A stretch of 10,629 nt of DNA from an uncultured Spirochaetales bacterium (lineage in GTDB: Bacteria; Spirochaetota; Spirochaetia; Sphaerochaetales; Sphaerochaetaceae), in assembly GCA_937902565.1 (NCBI GenBank), contig CALFMX010000137.1, forward strand, positions 1 through 10,629, in the 5' to 3' direction. A program made the position numbers and the translations under genes. Under the pieces are notes generated by a model. That model was not told the DNA's origin. It made no database searches and worked only from the letters and a program-made list of their open reading frames with translations. Positions 6,544 through 10,629 of the stretch are shown piece by piece (the first letter of the stretch is position 1; every line of letters starts with the position of its first letter).

Positions 6544-7578
6544 ATGGGTGAGAAGCGAGCCAACCAGTACATCCACAAGCGGAAGGAGGGCCTGGCGGCC
6601 GGAAGCCTTGTCTACGCCGGCACCACCGAGGCGAAGGCAACGACGATCACCACCCACCTCTTCAAGAGAGGCTCCTACCGGAGCGAGGCGGGCCTCGCCC
6701 AGGGGGAGGAGGGAGAGACGCGCTACATCGAGATCTGCGGCCTCAAGGACCTCGAGGCGATCGTGGCCACCGCCAAGGAGTTCTCCATCTCCAACCTCAG
6801 CCTCGAGGACGCCTTCTCCACCAACCAGCGTATCAAGCTCGATGAGTACGACTCCTACCTCTCGGTGACGTTGCGCATCCCCGGCGAGAGCGAGCAGCAG
6901 ATCACCCTCTTCTTGGGGGCTGGGTGGGTCCTCTCCATCGCCGAGTCCAAGAGCCCTGTGTTCTCCCCGCTCTTCACCCAGCTTGCCAACCCCTCCTCCA
7001 AGCTCCAGGGGGGAGGGGCAAGCATGCTCTTCCACTCCCTCATCGATGCAATCGTCGACCAATACCTCTTGCGTGCCGACGAGCTCGAGCTAGCCACCGA
7101 GAGCCTCGAGGAGCTGGTCATCACCCGAGCCGAGGAGACGAGCGCGAGCGCCATCCACCACCACAAGGCCGAGATCCTGCGCCTGAGGCGGATGACCGCA
7201 CCGCTGAGGGAGATCCTCACTGCCCTGATCAGGAGCGAGAGCACGCTCCTCGACCACAACACCATCTTCCTGCTCAGGGATATCCAGGACCACGCCCTCT
7301 GGCTCGCCGAGGAGTGCGAGATGCTGCGCGAGACGGTCAGCGGCATCATGGAGGTCTACCTCTCCAGCCTCGACATGAAGATGAACTCGATCATGAAGAT
7401 GCTGACCATCATCAGCACCATCTTCATCCCGCTGACCTTCCTCACCGGCCTCTACGGAATGAACTTCCACCACATCCCCTTCAGCTCGCTGTGGTGGGGC
7501 TTCTATGCAATCCTCGCCGGATGTGTCATAGTCGTCATCATCATGGTCCTCTACTTCAGGAAGAAACAATGGTGGTGA
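6544..7578 (+). CDS. corA: CorA-family divalent metal (Mg2+/Co2+) transporter
   Basis: The product is a 344-residue inner-membrane channel subunit; CorA proteins assemble as pentamers and let Mg2+ or Co2+ in. Residues 1 to about 285 form the cytoplasmic alpha/beta funnel and long stalk helix. The first membrane helix (LTIISTIFIPLTFLTGLYG) ends in the signature Gly305-Met306-Asn307, and the second (about 317-338) is followed by a short basic tail, KKQWW. The GMN motif, two C-terminal helices and length all fit the family. The frame is open upstream to a TTG at 6451, but the ATG at 6544 has a GAGAGGAGAGG ribosome site and the upstream codons lie in repeat sequence, so I start here. It is the first gene of the rightward cluster, and its last 10 bases overlap the next gene, implying co-expression. 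Confidence 0.93.
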   Translation: MGEKRANQYIHKRKEGLAAGSLVYAGTTEAKATTITTHLFKRGSYRSEAGLAQGEEGETRYIEICGLKDLEAIVATAKEFSISNLSLEDAFSTNQRIKLDEYDSYLSVTLRIPGESEQQITLFLGAGWVLSIAESKSPVFSPLFTQLANPSSKLQGGGASMLFHSLIDAIVDQYLLRADELELATESLEELVITRAEETSASAIHHHKAEILRLRRMTAPLREILTALIRSESTLLDHNTIFLLRDIQDHALWLAEECEMLRETVSGIMEVYLSSLDMKMNSIMKMLTIISTIFIPLTFLTGLYGMNFHHIPFSSLWWGFYAILAGCVIVVIIMVLYFRKKQWW

Positions 7579-8384
7579 CCGCTCCGCTTACAGGCATCGG
7601 ATACGAGGCACTCACCCCCCCCTTCAACACCGCCTTCGCCGACTACGACCTCCCCCTCTCCCTCAGCCCTTCTGAGCTCAAGGCCCACCTCGACGGTATC
7701 GACTACAGCGGCGAGGATTCAGTGGGGCTTTTCGATCAGGGAGCGTTGGTGGGCTTCCTCTTTGTCGGGCGACGGGGAGCGGCGGCCTACGACGGGGGAA
7801 CCGCCATCATCCCCGCCTACCGGGGCAAGGGGCACGCCCACACCCTCATCGAGGCGGCAGCTACCCACCTCAAGGCTCGTGGATGCACCACCTTCACCCT
7901 CGAGGTCCTCCACACCAATGCCCGGGCCAAGAGCCTCTATACAACGCACGGCTTTGTCGAAAAACGCACCCTCGCCTGCTATGAGCGGAGCCTCCCTCTG
8001 GAGACCACATCCCCCTCTCTCGAGATGAGGATAGAGGAAAGCCCGTTTGCTGCGGTCAATCGATGGGCACCAAGCTGGCAGAACCAGAATCGGTCGGTCG
8101 AACAGGCAGGCTACCTCCATGGCTCCTATCGTACGGGAGGCGTATCAATCGGGTCGGTCGCCTTCCACCCTGTCCGCGGTTCGATAGCCCAGATTGTCCT
8201 CAATGATGACCATAACACCGTCACCACCCTGAAGGAGGCTATCGTTGCCTGCACGAAGCGGATGGAAGCCAAGGCGGTGAGGATCATCAACGTTGATGAG
8301 AACGACCGCCTCCTCAACGCAGCCCTCATCGAACTCGGCTTCCACTGCTTCGCCCGCCAGAGCGAGATGGTACGCACGCTATGA
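7569..8384 (+). CDS. Two-domain GNAT-family N-acetyltransferase
   Basis: The product has 271 residues and probably transfers an acetyl group from acetyl-CoA; the acceptor is unknown. The N-terminal GNAT fold spans about residues 45-145. Its acetyl-CoA loop is PAYRGKGHAHTL at 82-93 (Arg85-Gly-Lys-Gly88-His-Ala), and LEVLHTNARAKSLYTTHGF is the typical motif B with the Tyr before the Gly-Phe. Residues about 150-271 resemble a second GNAT half (ELGFHCFARQSEMV near the end), but I see no R/QxxGxG/A loop there, so it may be a non-catalytic partner domain. The start ATG 7569-7571 lies inside the last codons of corA, a 10-nt overlap, and its stop overlaps the next start (ATGA). Codon use matches corA. 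Confidence 0.8.
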   Translation: MVVTAPLTGIGYEALTPPFNTAFADYDLPLSLSPSELKAHLDGIDYSGEDSVGLFDQGALVGFLFVGRRGAAAYDGGTAIIPAYRGKGHAHTLIEAAATHLKARGCTTFTLEVLHTNARAKSLYTTHGFVEKRTLACYERSLPLETTSPSLEMRIEESPFAAVNRWAPSWQNQNRSVEQAGYLHGSYRTGGVSIGSVAFHPVRGSIAQIVLNDDHNTVTTLKEAIVACTKRMEAKAVRIINVDENDRLLNAALIELGFHCFARQSEMVRTL

Positions 8385-9433
8385 GCAGCTACACCGTATC
8401 GGTCATGGAAGAGGGGCAACGGGAGGAGACCCTCGCCCTGATGGCCGCCTCCTTTGACAAGAGCCTCTCACCAATCTTCTTCCTCCATACCCCTACAACC
8501 CTCGTCGTCACCCATGAAGGGCGGGTGGTGGCCGGCCTGAACCTCGATGTCTTTGCCGTAAACAAGAAGATCACGATGGGGTACCTCGGCTGGCTCTACA
8601 CCGACAGTGGGCACCGCGGCAAGGGCCTTGCCGGCATGCTGCTCAGGGCCGCCATCCCCTTCCTGCAAGCGCTGGGGTGCACCGACATGGCCGGTTGCGT
8701 CGAGGGGGACAACCCCGCCTCCTTCAAGCAGCTTGCACGCGAAGGGTTCGCCCCGCTGCCCCTCGGTGAGCAGGCAAAGCGCTTCGGCAGCGGTTTGCCA
8801 AGAGTCTGGGCCCACGCCTCCCGCTTCTTCGATATGGGCTACTTCCTCTGGCACAAGAGCCTTGACGGCTCGGTGCAGAAGCCCCATCCAAGCGGCGTAC
8901 GGGCAATGGTGACCACCATCGCTGCCAACATGCTCCTCACCCTCCCCATCATTCTCGGGTGGAACATCCCCGCCCTGTTGGGCGCCCCTCTTGTACAGAA
9001 CCCCACCCTCCTGCCGCTTGCCATCCTCCTCACCATCACCGCGAGGACAGCGGTCATGCTCCTGGTCGCAAAGCGCGATGGCATCTACCTCGGCTGGGAT
9101 ACCGCCTACCTCACCGCCCTGCTGGCCCCGCTGCTGCTCGGCCTCCCCTTTCCTGCAGTGGGCAACGTCTATATCAGGGGGAGCGACTGGTCGCTTCAGG
9201 AGAAGACCCCGCTGCTCGTCCGGATGGCCACCTGCTCCAACACCGCCCTCGCCCTCCTCTTTTTCCTCATGCCCAACGCCTATACCCTCATCACCCTCCT
9301 CTGTGATACCCTCCTCTTCTTCTACCCCTTCTCTGGCTTCAACGCCTCACGCGCCAAGCGGGGAGGGTGGAGGCCCTGGCTCTTTTCCCTGGCGCTTTTG
9401 CTTGCCTGTATAATCTATCTATTGGTATACTAA
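8381..9433 (+). CDS. GNAT acetyltransferase fused to a C-terminal multi-pass membrane domain (S2P-like pseudoprotease?)
   Basis: Residues 1 to about 150 are a GNAT domain with LGWLYTDSGHRGKGLAGMLL at 69-88, where Arg79-Gly80-Lys81-Gly82 forms the acetyl-CoA loop, and GDNPASFKQLAREGF resembles motif B. Residues about 175-350 contain roughly five hydrophobic segments. By eye this part follows the order of site-2 proteases. RTAVMLLVAKRDG (222-234) lies where HExxHxxxAxRxG is expected. FPAVGNVYI (257-265) matches FAAPGAVYI. CSNTALALLFFL (285-296) matches the PxTNxxLALLF segment. PFSGFNASR (316-324) matches PxPPLDGxK. His, Glu, His and Asp metal ligands are Arg222, Thr223, Met226 and Asn321, so proteolysis is not expected. 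The alignment is from memory. Acceptor and role are unknown. The start overlaps the preceding stop (ATGA), and the two GNAT genes are likely co-translated. Confidence 0.75.
   Translation: MSSYTVSVMEEGQREETLALMAASFDKSLSPIFFLHTPTTLVVTHEGRVVAGLNLDVFAVNKKITMGYLGWLYTDSGHRGKGLAGMLLRAAIPFLQALGCTDMAGCVEGDNPASFKQLAREGFAPLPLGEQAKRFGSGLPRVWAHASRFFDMGYFLWHKSLDGSVQKPHPSGVRAMVTTIAANMLLTLPIILGWNIPALLGAPLVQNPTLLPLAILLTITARTAVMLLVAKRDGIYLGWDTAYLTALLAPLLLGLPFPAVGNVYIRGSDWSLQEKTPLLVRMATCSNTALALLFFLMPNAYTLITLLCDTLLFFYPFSGFNASRAKRGGWRPWLFSLALLLACIIYLLVY
9402..9431 (+). promoter_or_regulatory. Candidate promoter before the CNNM/CorC-like gene
   Basis: TTGCCT (9402-9407), an 18-nt spacer and TATACT (9426-9431) agree at 4/6 and 5/6 positions. 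A perfect TATAAT at 9409-9414 in the same place lacks a -35 box. Either would let the last gene be transcribed on its own from inside the end of the GNAT-membrane gene. Found by eye only. Confidence 0.3.
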
Positions 9434-9487
9434 GCCCACTATGGAAGACCCCCTGTCGTGTAAGAGAACCGTTCATCCGAGGCTGTC

Positions 9488-10629
9488 ATGAGTACACAGC
9501 TGGTGGCCATCCTCATCCTGCTCCTCCTCTCCGCCCTCTTCAGTGCGACCGAAACCGCCTACACCTCCCTCTCCTTCCTCCAGCTGAAGGCCCTTGAGAC
9601 GAAGAAGGGAAAGAGCAGCCGCCTCGCCTATACCCTCTCCCAGGACCGGGACCGGCTCCTGACCACCGTTCTGGTAGGCAACAATATCGTCAACCTCAGT
9701 GCCAGTGCACTGGTGACCACCTTCGCCATCGACCTCTTCGGCTCCAGTGCCGTCGGCCTCGCCACCGGCATCCTCACCCTGGTGATCCTCATCTTCGGGG
9801 AGATCACCCCCAAGCAGCTGGCCATGGCCCACAGCATGAGGATTGCCATCTTCATGGCGTGGCCGATCAAGATCTGCTCCGTCATCCTCTTTCCGGTGGT
9901 GTGGCTGCTACGCCTCGTCTCCTCGACGATCACACGCCTCTTCTCCTCCCACAGCGAGCCGGAGGTGACCCATGAGGGGATGCGCCTCATGGTCGATGTC
10001 GCCGAGGATGTGGGACTGGTCGACCAGTACGAGAGCGACCTCATCGAGCGTGCCATCCACTTCTCGAAGACGCAGGTGCGGACCATCATGACCCACCGCA
10101 CCAACGTCTTTCGCCTCAACGATGAGAGGACGCTCAGTGAGTGCTATGAGGAGATCGTACGGTCCGGCTACAGCCGCATCCCCGTCTTCCACGAGGATGA
10201 GGAGAACATCACCGGCATCCTGTTGATCCGCGACCTCCTGCGCGCCCAGCTGAAGGGGAAGATGGACCGCCCCCTCTCCGCACTGGTACGCCGCCCGGTC
10301 TTCATCCCCGAGCAGATGCACCTCGATGACCTCTTCTACCGCTTCAAGAAGGACAAGCTGCAGCAGGCGATCGTCCTCGATGAGTACGGCGGCTTCTCCG
10401 GGGTGGTCACGATGGAGGATGTGGTGGAGCAACTCTTCGGGGAGCTCTTCGATGAGCACGAACAGCGCCACCCCGACCGGATCGTCGAACGCAAGGACGA
10501 GCCGGGGGTCTACCTGGTGATGGCCGATACCCCCTTCCAGCAGCTCATCGACCACCTCGACCTCAATGCCCTGGGCTTTGGCCTCTTTGGCCGCCTTTTT
10601 GGCGGCATCAACTTCAGCTGCCTTGGCAG
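9488..10629 (+). CDS. DUF21/CBS-pair membrane protein (CNNM/CorC/hemolysin C family), cut by window edge
   Basis: The first 150 or so residues are the DUF21 (CNNM) membrane domain: an N-terminal helix (LVAILILLLLSALFSATETA), further hydrophobic helices and the conserved GEITPKQ at 104-110. Two CBS motifs follow, about residues 195-320 (VRTIMTHRTNVFRL; YSRIPVFHEDEENITGIL; AIVLDEYGGFSGVVTMEDVV), which bind adenine nucleotides in relatives. The CorC_HlyC C-terminal domain starts near residue 340 and is incomplete. Relatives are linked to Mg2+/Co2+ efflux or Mg homeostasis, and the old name hemolysin C is misleading. ATG 9488 follows GAGG with good spacing. From about residue 360 the translation stops resembling the family, so the end should not be trusted. 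The nearby corA supports a metal-transport role. Confidence 0.85.
   Translation, partial: MSTQLVAILILLLLSALFSATETAYTSLSFLQLKALETKKGKSSRLAYTLSQDRDRLLTTVLVGNNIVNLSASALVTTFAIDLFGSSAVGLATGILTLVILIFGEITPKQLAMAHSMRIAIFMAWPIKICSVILFPVVWLLRLVSSTITRLFSSHSEPEVTHEGMRLMVDVAEDVGLVDQYESDLIERAIHFSKTQVRTIMTHRTNVFRLNDERTLSECYEEIVRSGYSRIPVFHEDEENITGILLIRDLLRAQLKGKMDRPLSALVRRPVFIPEQMHLDDLFYRFKKDKLQQAIVLDEYGGFSGVVTMEDVVEQLFGELFDEHEQRHPDRIVERKDEPGVYLVMADTPFQQLIDHLDLNALGFGLFGRLFGGINFSCLG
10565..10629. other. Right-end segment that reads as coding on the opposite strand
   Basis: The plus frame gives an odd Gly/Phe/Leu-rich tail (NALGFGLFGRLFGG and on) in place of the expected CorC_HlyC domain. The minus strand from 10627 reads AKAAEVDAAKKAAKEAKA then QGIE, an Ala/Lys/Glu-rich helix typical of real proteins. 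The segment also contains gccgcc-ttttt-ggcggc at 10590-10606, which is explained by the Ala-Ala-Lys-Lys-Ala-Ala codons. A chimeric join near 10560-10570 is likely. Confidence 0.45.

Noticed and set aside
6924..7568. In-frame extension of the first GNAT gene back to 6924
   Set aside because: This part is the +1 shadow of corA, rich in Pro, His and Arg. The GNAT protein starts at ATG 7569.
9908..10555. 215-codon minus-strand frame over the CBS protein gene
   Set aside because: Shadow of the CBS-pair gene, whose plus-strand motifs are clear. Only the extension beyond 10565 in the same frame looks real, and that is treated as a probable chimeric end.
10590..10606. gccgcc-ttttt-ggcggc hairpin as a terminator
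   Set aside because: No T-run follows the stem, and the bases are explained by Ala and Lys codons on the minus strand.
1..10629. CRISPR arrays, tRNA or rRNA genes, complete insertion sequences
   Set aside because: I saw no regularly spaced repeats, no cloverleaf or rRNA-like sequence, and no transposase motif on either strand.

Overview
The window is G+C-rich bacterial DNA with two back-to-back gene sets and one A+T-rich island. The type IIA topoisomerase pair (a ParE of about 600 residues and a short ParC of 657, fused end to end by TGATG overlaps) is of the form found in Spirochaetota and Bacteroidota. The G+C content and gene order fit a Sphaerochaeta-like spirochaete best, but this is an inference from memory and the phylum is not certain.

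Left part, read leftward on the minus strand. Positions 1-1021 hold most of an AAA_14/DUF4143 ATPase that runs off the left edge. It has its own plausible promoter and lies with an A+T-rich spacer (about 1022-1262). The spacer contains an 11-bp inverted repeat and is followed by what may be the 3' end of a broken gene. Positions 1352-5819 are a three-gene operon, parE-parC-rluA-type pseudouridine synthase. Both junctions are stop/start overlaps (TGATG), so translation is probably coupled. A good sigma70-like promoter lies at 5912-5940.

Middle part, 5820-6543. This divergent intergenic region holds a decayed minus-strand remnant of a second, different AAA_14/DUF4143 ATPase. It also carries several imperfect copies of a short G-rich leader sequence.

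Right part, read rightward. A CorA-type divalent-cation channel gene (6544-7578) overlaps a two-domain GNAT acetyltransferase gene. That gene overlaps (ATGA) a second GNAT gene whose product carries a C-terminal membrane domain. After a 54-bp gap comes a DUF21/CBS-pair membrane protein of the CNNM/CorC-like (hemolysin C) family, which runs off the right edge. CorA and CNNM/CorC-like proteins both belong to families tied to Mg2+/Co2+ transport, so the plus-strand cluster may be partly about magnesium.

The most unusual gene is 8381-9433. Its membrane domain can be aligned by eye to site-2 (M50-type) proteases with all metal ligands replaced, suggesting an acetyltransferase fused to a pseudoprotease.

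Both window ends look odd. The first 36 bases are an exact reverse complement of bases 85-120, and ATPase homology stops there. The last 65 or so bases read better as coding on the opposite strand. Both are consistent with contig-end assembly or amplification artefacts.
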